Source of the DNA: Bradyrhizobium sp. CB2312
Lineage (GTDB): Bacteria; Pseudomonadota; Alphaproteobacteria; Rhizobiales; Xanthobacteraceae
Assembly: GCF_029714425.1 (NCBI RefSeq)
Contig: NZ_CP121668.1
Span: 8,763,501-8,827,500, forward strand
Direction: 5' to 3'
DNA length: 64,000 nucleotides
Shown here: positions 38,050 to 47,567 of the stretch, piece by piece
Position numbering within the stretch: position 1 is the first letter of the stretch
Layout of the letters: each line of letters begins with the position of its first letter
Made by a program: the position numbers and the translations under genes
Notes under the pieces: generated by a model
Databases searched by the model: none
Seen by the model: the letters and a program-made list of their open reading frames with translations, nothing else
Told to the model about the DNA's origin: nothing

Positions 38050-38874
38050 CTACGGCATGATCTCGTGACGCTGCGCTCCGAGATTCGCGATGCCGCATTC
38101 GAGCACGTCCCCGACTGCCATGTAGCGGTTCTTGCCGAAACCGACGCCGGGCGGCGTCCCCGTCGCGATGAGGTCCCCTGGCAGCAGCAGCATGTGCGTG
38201 GAGAAATAGGCCACCATCTCGTAGACGTCGAATAGCATGTCGCTGGTATTGCCCTGCTGCTCAACCTTGCCGTTCAGCTTGGTCCACATCTCCAGGTTCA
38301 TTCCATCCACGCCAGTGGTCAGATACGGGCCGATGGGGCAGTAGGTCGGGCGCGATTTGGCACGCACCAGGTGTTGCTGTCCCTCCGCATCCACCTGCGT
38401 CGATCGATCGGAGACGTCGTTCAGGCACAGATATCCGAAGATGTGACTGGCGGCCTGGGCGGCAGTGACATCCTTCGTCTCCCGGCCGATGACGATCGCA
38501 AGTTCAGTCTCCCAATCGAGCTTCACCCCCTGATTGGGGCCGCAGGAGATCGGGTCCGACGGTCCGGCGAGCGAGGACGTTGCCTTCAGGAACACCTCGG
38601 GTTCGGTAGGCGGCTTCATGTGAAATTCCGCGATGTGCTTCCTGTAGTTGAAGCCGGTCGCTGCAACCTGGCGAATGCCTTCAATCGGAACGAGATAGGA
38701 GAACTTGCCGGAGACCGGAGATAGACGCGCAGTGTCGATGTTGGCCAGGGCACCGGCGGCGATGATATCAGGCGTAATGTCCGGTATGGCCGGACGCAGA
38801 TCGAGGTGTTCATCGCCTTTCAGGATGACCGGAACGACACCTTTGTCCGTAAGTACGCGCGCGAATTGCTGCAT
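38050..38874 (-). CDS. Fumarylacetoacetate hydrolase family protein
   Basis: The 274-residue enzyme shows the FAH-fold metal site: EVFLKATSSLAGPSDPI, then WETELAIVIGRETKDVTA with metal-binding acidic residues, GYLCLNDVSDRSTQ, and LLPGDLIATGTPPGVGFGKN near the C-terminus. The family covers acylpyruvases, 5-oxopent-3-ene decarboxylases and dehydratases acting in aromatic or sugar-acid breakdown. The actual substrate is not evident. The AraC regulator 137 bases upstream on the same strand may control it. Confidence 0.85.
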   Translation of the reverse strand: MQQFARVLTDKGVVPVILKGDEHLDLRPAIPDITPDIIAAGALANIDTARLSPVSGKFSYLVPIEGIRQVAATGFNYRKHIAEFHMKPPTEPEVFLKATSSLAGPSDPISCGPNQGVKLDWETELAIVIGRETKDVTAAQAASHIFGYLCLNDVSDRSTQVDAEGQQHLVRAKSRPTYCPIGPYLTTGVDGMNLEMWTKLNGKVEQQGNTSDMLFDVYEMVAYFSTHMLLLPGDLIATGTPPGVGFGKNRYMAVGDVLECGIANLGAQRHEIMP

Positions 38875-39011
38875 GGTTCACCTGGCTCCTTATCGCTGAC
38901 GCCCGATCTAGGTCGCCCGAAGAGGAGAAGTGAATTCACAACGATTCGACCTTGCCGTTTCGTCGTATGTTCAGAACAACCGCCCATGTTTTGAACGAAG
39001 CCGGCGCGGTT

Positions 39012-39968
39012 TCACAGCCAATGCATCCGCCGCCACGCCATCGGGCTGAGGCCCGTCTCCTTCTTGAAGGCGACCCCGAATGCGCTTTGATTTGCAAAAC
39101 CGACAAGCTTCGCGATCGACGCGAGACTCATCTCGCGGTGACGGAGCAGAACCTTGGCCTTGTCGATGCGCTGGCGGCGCAACCATGCGTGTGGTGCGAT
39201 CCCCATCGACTGCTTGAAGGCGATCGAGAAATGCGACGTCGACAGATTGCACGCGCTCGCGACCTCGGACAGCGACAGGTCATCGGCCAGACGGCTAACC
39301 ATGTATTCGCAGGCGCGGCGCAACGCATTCGGCGCAAGTCCGCCTCGACGCACGAAGGCGACCGCGTCCGGATGGTTGGAAAAACTTCGGAAGACATGCA
39401 AGGCGAGCAGTGTGACGGCAGTCTCGGCATAGAACAGGCCTTGCCGCGCCTCGCTTTCGCATTCCGCGGAGATGATCTGCGCAAGCTCCCAGGTCAGAGG
39501 GTGGTTATAGTCCCACGCTTCCACGAACTCGACGTCGTGGCGGTGCTGGAGCTCGACGGTGCAGAGCAGGTATTCCGGCTCAAACTCGATCGCCAGGAAA
39601 CGATAATTCGACTTCTCCTTGATCCGGAATTCCACGGCTGTCTCGGGCGGCAGGATCAGGCCGTATCGAGGCCTGTTCTTGTAGGCACGAAGCTCTTTGC
39701 CTGATTCAGCATCCGCCTCGACATAGCCGGAGTTCCACGAAAATTGCAGCGCGAGCGATCGCGTGCGAATTTCAGCGGCGCCAGTGACTTTGCCGATGCG
39801 GTGCGCGGCGGCGATCCCGCCGGCCCACCTGATCTGCCGCGATTGAAGCACGCTTCCCTTGACATCGGACCAGACGGTATCGCGGTGTCCGGGCGCACTG
39901 AACATGGCGACGGGAGGTCCTGCTGGCGGCGGTGGCGCGGCGCGCTGTTGCCCATCCGAATCTGACAT
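39012..39968 (-). CDS. AraC-family transcriptional regulator
   Basis: A 318-residue protein with an N-terminal effector/cupin-like domain (LILPPETAVEFRIKEKSNY) and a C-terminal double helix-turn-helix: LADDLSLSEVASACNLSTSHFSIAFKQ and MSLASIAKLVGFANQSAFGVAFKKETG (given as two short helix pairs), followed by SPMAWRRMHW. The second HTH matches the AraC/XylS signature well. It likely governs the adjacent FAH-family gene in response to an aromatic or sugar compound; that is inference from position. Confidence 0.9.
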   Translation of the reverse strand: MSDSDGQQRAAPPPPAGPPVAMFSAPGHRDTVWSDVKGSVLQSRQIRWAGGIAAAHRIGKVTGAAEIRTRSLALQFSWNSGYVEADAESGKELRAYKNRPRYGLILPPETAVEFRIKEKSNYRFLAIEFEPEYLLCTVELQHRHDVEFVEAWDYNHPLTWELAQIISAECESEARQGLFYAETAVTLLALHVFRSFSNHPDAVAFVRRGGLAPNALRRACEYMVSRLADDLSLSEVASACNLSTSHFSIAFKQSMGIAPHAWLRRQRIDKAKVLLRHREMSLASIAKLVGFANQSAFGVAFKKETGLSPMAWRRMHWL

Positions 39969-40025
39969 GTCCGCCTCCTCGTCCGTACGGTCTCGGCGAT
40001 AAAATCGTTGTCCCGGATCCAGGCC

Positions 40026-41192
40026 CTAATGTAACCACCTCACCGGCAAATTCTGCAAGCCCCGGAAGGCCCAGCCGCCGATCCGCACCGGCTCGTCGTC
40101 GGCGATCTCGATCCGCGCCGCGCGCGCGAACAATGTCGGCAGCGCGACATCGGCGATCATGGCGCGCGAGGCGAAGGCGCCGGCGCAGAAATGGGGGCCG
40201 GCGCCGAAGGCGACGCTCTTGGACGTGTCGCGCCGCAGGTCGAACTGGTCGGCGCGCTCAAAATGCGTCTCGTCGCGATTGGCGGAGCCGAACATCAGGA
40301 ACACGCGCTCGTCCAGCTCGAACGCGACGTCGCGGATGCTCCAGGGCTTTGCGATGCGCCGCGGCGACATGCCGATCGGCGAGATCCAGCGGGCATATTC
40401 CTCGAAGGCCTGGAGCCAGGACACTTCACCGCGCAGGACCAGATCGAGCTGCTCGGGATGGGTCAAGAGCGCCCACACGGTACCGGCGATGGCCTTGCGC
40501 GGCTCGTTCTGGCCGCCCGAGATCGCGAGTTTTACATTTGCGCGCACGCTCTCCATCGCCATGCCGGAGGCGAGGAGCACGCCAAGAATGCTCTGGTCGG
40601 GATGCTTGCGCATCACCGGCAGGATGTCGTCGATCGCAGCATCGATGCCCGATGTCGCCGCATGGCAGCGCGCCTCGACCGCGGGATCGCCGGCATAGTT
40701 GGCGATGCCTTCGATCATGCCTTGCGACCATGCATCCATGTCGGCAAAGCCGATATTGGTGAGGCCGGTGATCGACTTCAGGCATTCGCCGGAGAACGGC
40801 AGCGCGAAGTCGCGCATGAAGTCGATCCGCCCCGGCGCGATCGCATCGATGATGCGGTCGGCATGGGCCTGGAACAGCGCGGTCCAGTGCGCCTTCACCG
40901 TCTTCGGCGAGATCGTCGGAAACATCGCGCGCCGCTCGACCTGGTGCGCCTCGCCGTCCTTGCGCATCATGTTGTGGCCCATCAGGCGGTTCATCAGGCC
41001 CGCGGGCTGGTGCGAGGAGAACACGTCGATCTGCTTCTCGGAGATCGAGATGTCGTCGCGGCTCGTCAGCAGCGTCGAGCCGAGCTGCGGCACGAAGGCG
41101 ATCGGCGCCTCCTTGCGCATTTTGGCGAGCATCGGATACGGATAGGACCAGAACGCAGCCGGGTCGATGTCGATGCGCGGCGCGGTGCTCAA
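40026..41192 (-). CDS. Cytochrome P450
   Basis: The 388-residue haem monooxygenase has the ExxR motif in FEEYARWISP and the haem-cysteine loop FGAGPHFCAGAFASR. Its I-helix reads SGGQNEPRKAIAG rather than the usual AGxET(T), so the proton-relay threonine appears to be replaced by Pro; similar NEPR helices exist in some bacterial P450s, to my recollection. A TTG at 41192 is the best start: AGGGGAG sits about seven bases before it and the N-terminus then reads STAPRIDIDPAAFW. No redox partner gene is adjacent. Substrate unknown. Confidence 0.88.
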   Translation of the reverse strand: MSTAPRIDIDPAAFWSYPYPMLAKMRKEAPIAFVPQLGSTLLTSRDDISISEKQIDVFSSHQPAGLMNRLMGHNMMRKDGEAHQVERRAMFPTISPKTVKAHWTALFQAHADRIIDAIAPGRIDFMRDFALPFSGECLKSITGLTNIGFADMDAWSQGMIEGIANYAGDPAVEARCHAATSGIDAAIDDILPVMRKHPDQSILGVLLASGMAMESVRANVKLAISGGQNEPRKAIAGTVWALLTHPEQLDLVLRGEVSWLQAFEEYARWISPIGMSPRRIAKPWSIRDVAFELDERVFLMFGSANRDETHFERADQFDLRRDTSKSVAFGAGPHFCAGAFASRAMIADVALPTLFARAARIEIADDEPVRIGGWAFRGLQNLPVRWLH

Positions 41193-41415
41193 GGCTGGCT
41201 CCCCTGGGTTCTCGTTTCCTCCAGGCGAGACTAGCGCACCACCGCGCCGGCGTCTGTCCCTAGCGATAGGGACAGGAAGCAAAGGTTCGGCTAAGCATCG
41301 GGAAGGGATCACGCCGCGCAAAGGATCGTCGGCATGGCCTGCGCCTATAGCTGCTCACGGCCGAAGGATCGAGCCGCCATCGGCAAAGCTTGCGCAAGGC
41401 GTCTACCGACCGCGT

Positions 41416-42654
41416 CTAAGGACCAGGGGTGGACGCTGCCTTATCAAGCGAAAATCCGCGATTTCGCAGAATCGTTTGGATCGTCTTGTCGTGCTGGTTC
41501 AACTTTGCAGCGGCTAGCACCTCGGTTGCAAACGCCTTTGGCGCGCTGGTGTTGGAGGGGTGGTCCAACAAAGATCGCCATGCCTTCATAAGTATCGGAT
41601 CAATCACATCCCCGGTTAGCCGATTGCGCATTTCCCAGAACGCACCGCCCCAAATTTCGCCGGCAGTCCAGGGATCATCTTTCAAAGCCTTTGTTGCCTT
41701 GAACTTCAGTCTGTTGTCGAGGCAGCGGACATATGGCTGACCGGGGCGGATGACCTCAGCGGAAATTTCACCCACCCGCGGGTTGTTCAAGAAGCTTGCC
41801 GGAAAGTAGTCGGCAAGGCCCGACTCGATCCCGGCGAAGTTTCCCGTCCATGGATTGTTGGTTTTGGACGTCAGAGCGTGATGGCTATATTCCCGCAAGG
41901 CCACAAAAGCATCGCGGGCGATCCTAGAGTCGATTTCGAGCGTGTTATTTTGGTATTGGGCATAGTGCCCGGGCACCGTACCAATCTTGATCTTCGCCTG
42001 AACCAGGTCAGGCGGCGAACCAATCTTGTCGAGGTAAGCAATGTATGCCTCGAGTTTTTCCTGGAGCTCGGCTTGAATGTCCGCTGTCAGATCAGTTGTA
42101 GACTCAAAGGCAAATCGTCCCGGCGATGGTAGCGACGGACCTTTACCCGGCTGCCGACGATCAAGATACTCTCGAAGAGAGGTGGCTAGATCTGTCTCGA
42201 CCACCAAGCCTGCTCCGAGCAAAAACTCCAGATTCTTGGCCGCGGCTTCGGTGTCGCCGGTCTTGATCATTTCAAGAATACGCGTGGACTCCGCCTTGCT
42301 CGTCTCAAGCTTCAGCTGGGTCCTCCCGTTGAAAAAGGTGACTAAGAGGTTTCCCAATGCAGCCAGAGCGGCGGCGCAAATCGCGACAAAGAGAGGATTG
42401 AACCATTTAGAGCTGACTTGCTCGCCTTCGCGAAGCGAAAGCTCTCGTTCCTTGAGAGCAAGCTCGCGCGCGCGCATCTCACGTTCGTCGCGCCATTTCT
42501 CCTTGTCGAATTCAAGCCGAAGAGCCTCGCTACTCAGCTCGTTCTTGGCTGCCTGCGCGAGGCTTCTGGAGTTCGCAAATGCAAGGGCAAGCGCCGCGAT
42601 TGGCCAAGCCGCCACCGCACCGGCAAGTTGCGTGACAAAATCGCGACGTCTCAT
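41416..42654 (-). CDS. Tat-like exported/membrane protein with a decayed metalloprotease motif
   Basis: The 412-residue protein starts with a twin-arginine-type signal (RRRDFVTQLAGAVAAWPIAA), then a coiled coil rich in Arg/Glu (EKWRDEREMRARELALKERE, about 50-75), then a membrane helix near 85-108 (NPLFVAICAAALAALGNLLV). The C-terminal part includes ALREYSHHAL and, 20 or so residues later, GIESGLADYF. These resemble the HExxH and E-x-x-x-D-Y motifs of M4/M36 gluzincin proteases, but the first zinc His is Arg. The gene is AT-richer than its neighbours (one line counted: 52 percent GC). I do not recognise a named family. Confidence 0.65.
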   Translation of the reverse strand: MRRRDFVTQLAGAVAAWPIAALALAFANSRSLAQAAKNELSSEALRLEFDKEKWRDEREMRARELALKERELSLREGEQVSSKWFNPLFVAICAAALAALGNLLVTFFNGRTQLKLETSKAESTRILEMIKTGDTEAAAKNLEFLLGAGLVVETDLATSLREYLDRRQPGKGPSLPSPGRFAFESTTDLTADIQAELQEKLEAYIAYLDKIGSPPDLVQAKIKIGTVPGHYAQYQNNTLEIDSRIARDAFVALREYSHHALTSKTNNPWTGNFAGIESGLADYFPASFLNNPRVGEISAEVIRPGQPYVRCLDNRLKFKATKALKDDPWTAGEIWGGAFWEMRNRLTGDVIDPILMKAWRSLLDHPSNTSAPKAFATEVLAAAKLNQHDKTIQTILRNRGFSLDKAASTPGP

Positions 42655-42991
42655 GTCGGGACTCGCTCCTCCCCCGAGTTGACAACGCGCCCGTAGATCT
42701 GTCTGCGAAGTGCCTCACATTCCGAGGGCCGTGAACGAGGTTTTTGCGACCGAAGTCGTCCAATTCAAGTACCGGGCCTCATCCGCCGCCCCCTCGATAG
42801 GGCGGGATGATACGATGCCATCCCAAGCCATCGAAGCGATGAACCGCTCGCTTTGATTGATCCGCGATTCCGCAACGGCGGACATCGACAAACGCATGAG
42901 CGAACGTTCGCTGAGGCGGGAAGCCAGCTTAAACGCGACGTCTTGAATTGCCTCCTCGTCCTCAGTTGCAGACCGAGGACGGCGGACCGAG
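42655..42991. other. Intergenic region with a possible 60-codon ORF
   Basis: A minus-strand frame at 42715-42897 encodes 60 residues (RLSMSAVAESRINQSERFIA at its start). It lies in the same direction as, and 60 bases upstream of, the 412-residue gene. It has protein-like composition but no clear ribosome site and no known motif, so I leave it as unconfirmed. Confidence 0.3.
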
Positions 42992-43849
42992 TTACTGGGC
43001 CTCGGCGATCCTCGGTCCGGATGACAGCATCTGCGCGTTGGCCGCCAAGGGCCGCTTCGGCGATGCCGGGTCCGGCAACCGGAACGCGGCGTCGGTCGGC
43101 GCGCCCTGGGAAGGCCGGCGGGCTGCGGTTGCCGGAAGCACGATCACCTTCGCTCCGACTTTCACCCGCTCATAGAGGTCTACGACGTCGTCATTGGTCA
43201 GTCGGATACAGCCGGACGACACCCGCTTCCCGATCGTATCGGGGTTGTTGGTGCCGTGAATGCGATATTCGGTCTCGCCCAGATACATCGCCCGGGCGCC
43301 GAGCGGGTTGCCGGGACCGCCTGCCATGAACCGCGGCAGATAAGGCTGACGCCCGATCATCTCCGTGGGCGGATGCCAATCCGGCCATTCTGCTTTACGG
43401 GCCACAGTCTGCTCACCGGACCATGTGAAACCCTCGCGGCCGACACCGATGCCGTAGCGCATCGCCTGCCTGTCGTTCAGGACGAAATAGAGGAATGTGT
43501 TTCCGGTATCGATGATCACGGTGCCCGGCGCCTGGTGGCTGGCGTAGTCAACCACCTGGCGGACCAATGCTCCGGGACCGTCAGCGGCTTTTGGCGGCTC
43601 GACCAGAGGCGCCGAGGCCGGAAGCGGGGCTGGGGCCGGGGCCGGCGCATGAACTGGAGTTGCCACATAAACCGGCGTTGACGACGCCCTGGCTTGGGTC
43701 GCGGGCGGCTTCTGCATCGGCTGATTGCTCGCCGAGCCAGACAGCAAGCCGTACCCCAATGCGGCGACGGCCACGGCACCAATCGCAACTCTTGCGGCCA
43801 TTGGCAGTGCAAGCGTCTCCGCCTTTCCACGTTTGGCCCGCTTACCCAT
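42992..43849 (-). CDS. L,D-transpeptidase (YkuD domain)
   Basis: The 285-residue protein has a basic cytoplasmic start, one membrane helix ([21 protein letters not shown], about 18-36), a Pro/Ala-rich linker, and a YkuD domain with the catalytic pair HGTNNPDTIG and SSGCIRLTNDDV. Such enzymes form 3-3 cross-links in peptidoglycan or attach outer-membrane proteins to it. I start at the ATG at 43849, which has GGGGAAAG upstream, rather than the in-frame start at 43891. It stands in the core region just before the AT-rich islet. Confidence 0.9.
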   Translation of the reverse strand: MGKRAKRGKAETLALPMAARVAIGAVAVAALGYGLLSGSASNQPMQKPPATQARASSTPVYVATPVHAPAPAPAPLPASAPLVEPPKAADGPGALVRQVVDYASHQAPGTVIIDTGNTFLYFVLNDRQAMRYGIGVGREGFTWSGEQTVARKAEWPDWHPPTEMIGRQPYLPRFMAGGPGNPLGARAMYLGETEYRIHGTNNPDTIGKRVSSGCIRLTNDDVVDLYERVKVGAKVIVLPATAARRPSQGAPTDAAFRLPDPASPKRPLAANAQMLSSGPRIAEAQ

Positions 43850-44473
43850 ATCTTTCCCCAGGTCACTGTGCCTGGAAGAGGTACCCAGCAAAATTTAAGA
43901 AACTTCGAAGCGATGTCGCTCAGAAGGGAGCCGTTCGCTATGGTTAACGCGAGCTCTTGTTCGGCAACATGAACAATGGGCGTATTGCTGGTTATGTCGC
44001 GACGGGGACGACGCGCTTCCATTGCGAAAACCACCGAAGATCAGAATCGCCCGGCGGAGCGGACACGCTCCGACCTTGGCCCGCTCTCAGTCCGACAGCC
44101 GACATTTTGACGCCCGAGACGGAGGACAGCTAACGGCCCATTAGCGGACTCCAGAACTTGCATCTCATTCTCTCCAACAAGGAAGCCGCGAGCTTTGGAA
44201 AAGTGCGTGTGATCTTCTTCGAATGTGGCGAGAGTAATTACAGCTCTTGGCGCGCTCTGTTTGGTAGCGCCAGCACATAGTGAGGGATTTCTTTACAGCG
44301 ACGGCTCCTACACCGCAAAATGCTCGCACGGAAGCACAAGGATGAGCGCCAGATCGTCGGCGCTTCTTCAAACGGTAGTGCCACTTTTGGTTTCCAATAC
44401 AGCAGCGGCGGCGGTGCGGACCAATGCTGAATCCCACGCCGCCGCGCAATCGGCTCTGCCGAAAATGCCTCCT
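43850..44473. other. Intergenic region at the edge of the AT-rich islet
   Basis: About 620 bases with no convincing gene. A plus-strand frame from a GTG at 44225 would encode 113 residues with a signal-like start (ARVITALGALCLVAPAHS), but its last 93 bases run antisense into the glycosyltransferase gene and it has no family motif. Composition shifts from GC-rich to AT-rich across this stretch. Confidence 0.35.
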
Positions 44474-46147
44474 TCAACGCGAATTGACATCGACAAAATA
44501 ACCCCTCTTCAGGAACTCGAAGTCGTCATCCTTAGTCGAATAAAGCGCATACCGGTGCTCAATTAGCGCCCGCGACCGGCAGTCCTTATCCTCTAGGCTG
44601 CAAGTTACAGCAACCCCGCTCACCAACAGTTCTTTTGCTACGTCACGACGAACATACATTCGTGTGCTGTCAATGATGAGGGGTTCATATGACCGAGTAA
44701 ATGACGCTAGCTTGTGGAGCATTGGAATCTCTGCCCACATCTGATGGGCCTCGATTACCTCGGGGCGCTCGGTAGATATGACCTCGTCGAGTGCGCCGTA
44801 CCCTTGATGGGCAAGGATTCGGTTCGCGAGAAGGCCTAAATCCACGATCCTCACGCGTGAGCAACAAAGGCCGACACCACCCACGTCTGGCGTCAGAAAG
44901 CTAATACTCGCCCTGCCTGTCAATTCCCGGATCCGATCCACGGCAAGTCCGGTCAGTCGGTAGGATGCTGGCGTTACACCGAGTGGAGCAGACTGTGCCT
45001 GTGATCTGATTGTCAGATAAGCTTGCGAGAGCGGAGGCTTGGCGCTTGACCACCAGCTGACTACAACCGTAACTATTGTGGCAATCAAAACATATGAGCG
45101 TTGCAGCTCACTGCGAAACAACTCAAGTTTCTTAGACCAAAATGCGAATAGAAGAAGTGCAAACGGGAAAGCGAGCGTTTGCATTCGCCCCACGTAACCC
45201 CAATTAGTCCCTATTGCAGAGTTGAACGCAATTACTCCGAACATGGGGGCAAAGAGATATAATGACTTGGTGAATAGCTCCGTTCGCTGATTAAACGCGT
45301 CTAAAAAGCAAGCAAAGTGCAAATACACTATGATAGCTATGGACGAGAACAACAGTGGCATCGCCCTTACGACCTCGAATGCCGCAGAGACCTTTTTGAC
45401 TAACTCCCTCAGGTTGTCTCCGTGATAGGGAGGCTGCATTTTGGCGTAGATGGTGTTAGGAACCCAATCCGAGAAAAGCCAGAGCCGCAGGGCCTCTGTC
45501 CCACCCAGCACTGCCGTGCCTGTAAGCGCCAGGATTACGAAGTCTTTGGTCCGGCGCTCGTATAAAAGCGGTGCAAGGATGAATGCGTAGTAGACCATTG
45601 CCTCAAAACGAGTAAGGAGGAACACACTCCCGAAGGCTGCTGCCCGCAACAGATTTGGGCGAAAATATAAATTCCGCACGACTCCAACTCCCGTGAAACA
45701 CAAGAGCGGCATTTCCATTCCGTTCGCGATTTCGCTCAGAGACATTCCGAGAGCAGCGTAAGTCGAGAGCAACAGGGCCGAGGCGGACTTGTCGAGTTTA
45801 AGATCCTTGGTTAGCAACCAGATCTGAAGGATCGAAAGGCAGAAAAAGAGCCCCGTCATGCCCTGAGCAATGGCGATGGCAGTAGCAAAGCTCGGCTGGA
45901 ACAGGGCCACGAACGAATTAATTAGGAACCACGCGATAGTGGAAAACCCCTCCGCCTGTTCCGAAAGCGGCGTCAGTGCGATGCGGCCGGTCGCAGCGAA
46001 GGTCTTCGAGTAAGCGAGTGTGATCGCGCCGTCGTCCCATCCCCGTGTTCCGACTAAGAGGACTACAGCCATCGTGATCGCCACCTGCATTGCAATCGGC
46101 ACTGCGATCGCAATTTTAGTGTTCGAGTTTCGAATCTCACGGTTCAT
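44474..46147 (-). CDS. GT-C-fold polytopic glycosyltransferase
   Basis: The 557-residue protein has about ten hydrophobic helices. Near residue 37, the first periplasmic loop reads GWDDGAITLAYSKTFA and continues to QAEGFSTIAWFL: a DD-containing loop followed by EG(F/Y)ST, the pattern of GT-C enzymes that use polyprenyl-phosphate sugars (for example AftB-like arabinosyltransferases). A soluble C-terminal domain follows (TPDVGGVGLCCSRVRIVDLGL). It would add a sugar to a lipid-linked or surface glycan in the periplasm. The gene is far more AT-rich than the core (two lines counted: 40-42 percent GC). It follows the acyltransferase by 48 bases. Confidence 0.72.
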   Translation of the reverse strand: MNREIRNSNTKIAIAVPIAMQVAITMAVVLLVGTRGWDDGAITLAYSKTFAATGRIALTPLSEQAEGFSTIAWFLINSFVALFQPSFATAIAIAQGMTGLFFCLSILQIWLLTKDLKLDKSASALLLSTYAALGMSLSEIANGMEMPLLCFTGVGVVRNLYFRPNLLRAAAFGSVFLLTRFEAMVYYAFILAPLLYERRTKDFVILALTGTAVLGGTEALRLWLFSDWVPNTIYAKMQPPYHGDNLRELVKKVSAAFEVVRAMPLLFSSIAIIVYLHFACFLDAFNQRTELFTKSLYLFAPMFGVIAFNSAIGTNWGYVGRMQTLAFPFALLLFAFWSKKLELFRSELQRSYVLIATIVTVVVSWWSSAKPPLSQAYLTIRSQAQSAPLGVTPASYRLTGLAVDRIRELTGRASISFLTPDVGGVGLCCSRVRIVDLGLLANRILAHQGYGALDEVISTERPEVIEAHQMWAEIPMLHKLASFTRSYEPLIIDSTRMYVRRDVAKELLVSGVAVTCSLEDKDCRSRALIEHRYALYSTKDDDFEFLKRGYFVDVNSR

Positions 46148-46195
46148 CTCACGCCTGCCATGTCATCGAAAGAGGATCATTGAGGCAGTCCCGGA

Positions 46196-47239
46196 CTAGC
46201 GCAGACGATCATGCTGGCGGGGCTCTTTATGGCACCGGTCGGGCGTCGACCGGTTACTGTGCATCAGACTCAACTTGCGTCCCCAATCGAGGATCGGCGC
46301 TTCAATGACGACGTGCAAGGCGGACGCGAAACCGATGGAAAGCAGAATGCTGGCGATGATTGTCCCGACGGTGGATAGTCGCCACAACCCGGAAAGGTCG
46401 GCGATCCCATTCACCAGCAGGTAATGGACGACATACAGCGAGTACGAAATCTTCCCGAGCCATTGCAAGACCGGCGAGAAGGATCGCCCTTCGATCTCGG
46501 CAGCTATCACGGCATGGATGAGCAATCCTGCGCCAAGGCCATAGGTCAGGACGCGTGCGAATTGTGGATCGGTCGATCCGTGCACGAAGATCCAGTACCA
46601 GCCGGCCACGAACAGGCCCGCAGATATGGTTAGAAGACGGCGCGAAAATCGCAATCCGCCGTTTCTCGCGAGAGAGGCGATGCTAACTCCGGCGCCGAAT
46701 TCCAGCACCATTGGATGGGAGTAGATTCCAATCTGCAGGTGGAGGACGAGAGCAACGATGACCACGCCGAGCGCCGCGAACAAGAGCTCGAATAGTCGGT
46801 TCGGCTTGATCGCCAGGATGAGCGCGACCGCGGCATAGAAGTGCAGCTCGAAAGCAAGTGACCATGCTGGCGCGAGGTACCAGTTGGGATATGTCCACGC
46901 GAAGATGAGTCCGAGGTCAAGCGCCGGGCGCTTCTCCGGCGACAGATCGATCCAACAGGAACTGATCAACGCCGCCAGCAACACGAACCAGTAGACCGGA
47001 TAAATCCGAATGGCTCGTCTGAAAACGAAATCCAGCGGGTTGTCTTGTGTCGTCGCAGTGATTGCGATGATGAAGCCGGAAATCACGAAGAAGATATCGA
47101 CGCCGCTCGCAAGAATGGTCAGTGCGCCCTCGGCGAGCCTCGACCCGACCATATCGGGTCGCGCACTGATTGCATGTCCGCAGACCACCGACAGCGCAGC
47201 AATGCCGCGCATTGCCTGTACACCCGCGAAGACCCGCAA
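46196..47239 (-). CDS. Acyltransferase family 3 membrane protein (OafA-like)
   Basis: The protein of about 347 residues has ten predicted helices and begins with the family motif VQAMRGIAALSVVCGHAI, whose His is catalytic, then GVDIFFVISGFIIA and FRRAIRIYPVYW. Such enzymes O-acetylate surface polysaccharide, lipid or Nod factor sugars. No ATG precedes the motif; a TTG at 47239 preceded by GGGG is the likely start, with another TTG at 47275 possible. It is the first gene of a two-gene AT-rich unit with the GT-C enzyme, suggesting joint modification of a surface glycan. Confidence 0.85.
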   Translation of the reverse strand: MRVFAGVQAMRGIAALSVVCGHAISARPDMVGSRLAEGALTILASGVDIFFVISGFIIAITATTQDNPLDFVFRRAIRIYPVYWFVLLAALISSCWIDLSPEKRPALDLGLIFAWTYPNWYLAPAWSLAFELHFYAAVALILAIKPNRLFELLFAALGVVIVALVLHLQIGIYSHPMVLEFGAGVSIASLARNGGLRFSRRLLTISAGLFVAGWYWIFVHGSTDPQFARVLTYGLGAGLLIHAVIAAEIEGRSFSPVLQWLGKISYSLYVVHYLLVNGIADLSGLWRLSTVGTIIASILLSIGFASALHVVIEAPILDWGRKLSLMHSNRSTPDRCHKEPRQHDRLR

Positions 47240-47242
47240 AAC

Positions 47243-47567
47243 GGCCCCAACACGTTCATTCCAAACACAAAACAATCTAAGCGGGAAAAATATTAACGAA
47301 CGGTTGTATTGATGCGAGAAGATATCAAAGGAGGTGCATCAAACCGGGGTCCGAGCGGTATCCGCCAGGTCGGCTTCGGGGCAAAAGCCGATGATCCCGG
47401 CGGCAGAGGCCCTGTCCGCTTTGCCCTCGGAAGCCGATATCGCGGACTTGGAGTCCCCGTTAGTTCAGGTTGCGCGGCCCCGCGAGCAGGCCCTGCACGA
47501 TCGCAAACAGTTCGAACAGCGCGGCGAAGTTCGAAGCGCCGTCTGGGGTGTCAGGGCATCAACGCCG
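47243..47567. other. Intergenic region with a LuxR 3'-end relic
   Basis: The right half repeats the 3' end of the LuxR gene found at 48404. The left part is AT-rich and holds the promoter of the acyltransferase. No intact gene is present. Confidence 0.6.
47369..47514 (-). pseudogene. C-terminal relic of a LuxR-family gene (direct repeat copy 1)
   Basis: On the minus strand a frame reads ELFAIVQGLLAGPRNLN and stops, matching the real LuxR C-terminus ELFAIVLRLLAGPHGLN. Similarity to 48314-48458 continues beyond the stop codon for about 95 bases, including the exact block GAAGCCGATATCGCGGACTT. The upstream helix-turn-helix part is gone. This is a diverged partial duplication about 945 bases from the intact copy. 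Confidence 0.7.

Noticed and set aside
44225..44566. 113-codon plus-strand frame with a signal-like start
   Set aside because: Its end runs antisense into the glycosyltransferase gene, and there is no family motif or conserved tail.
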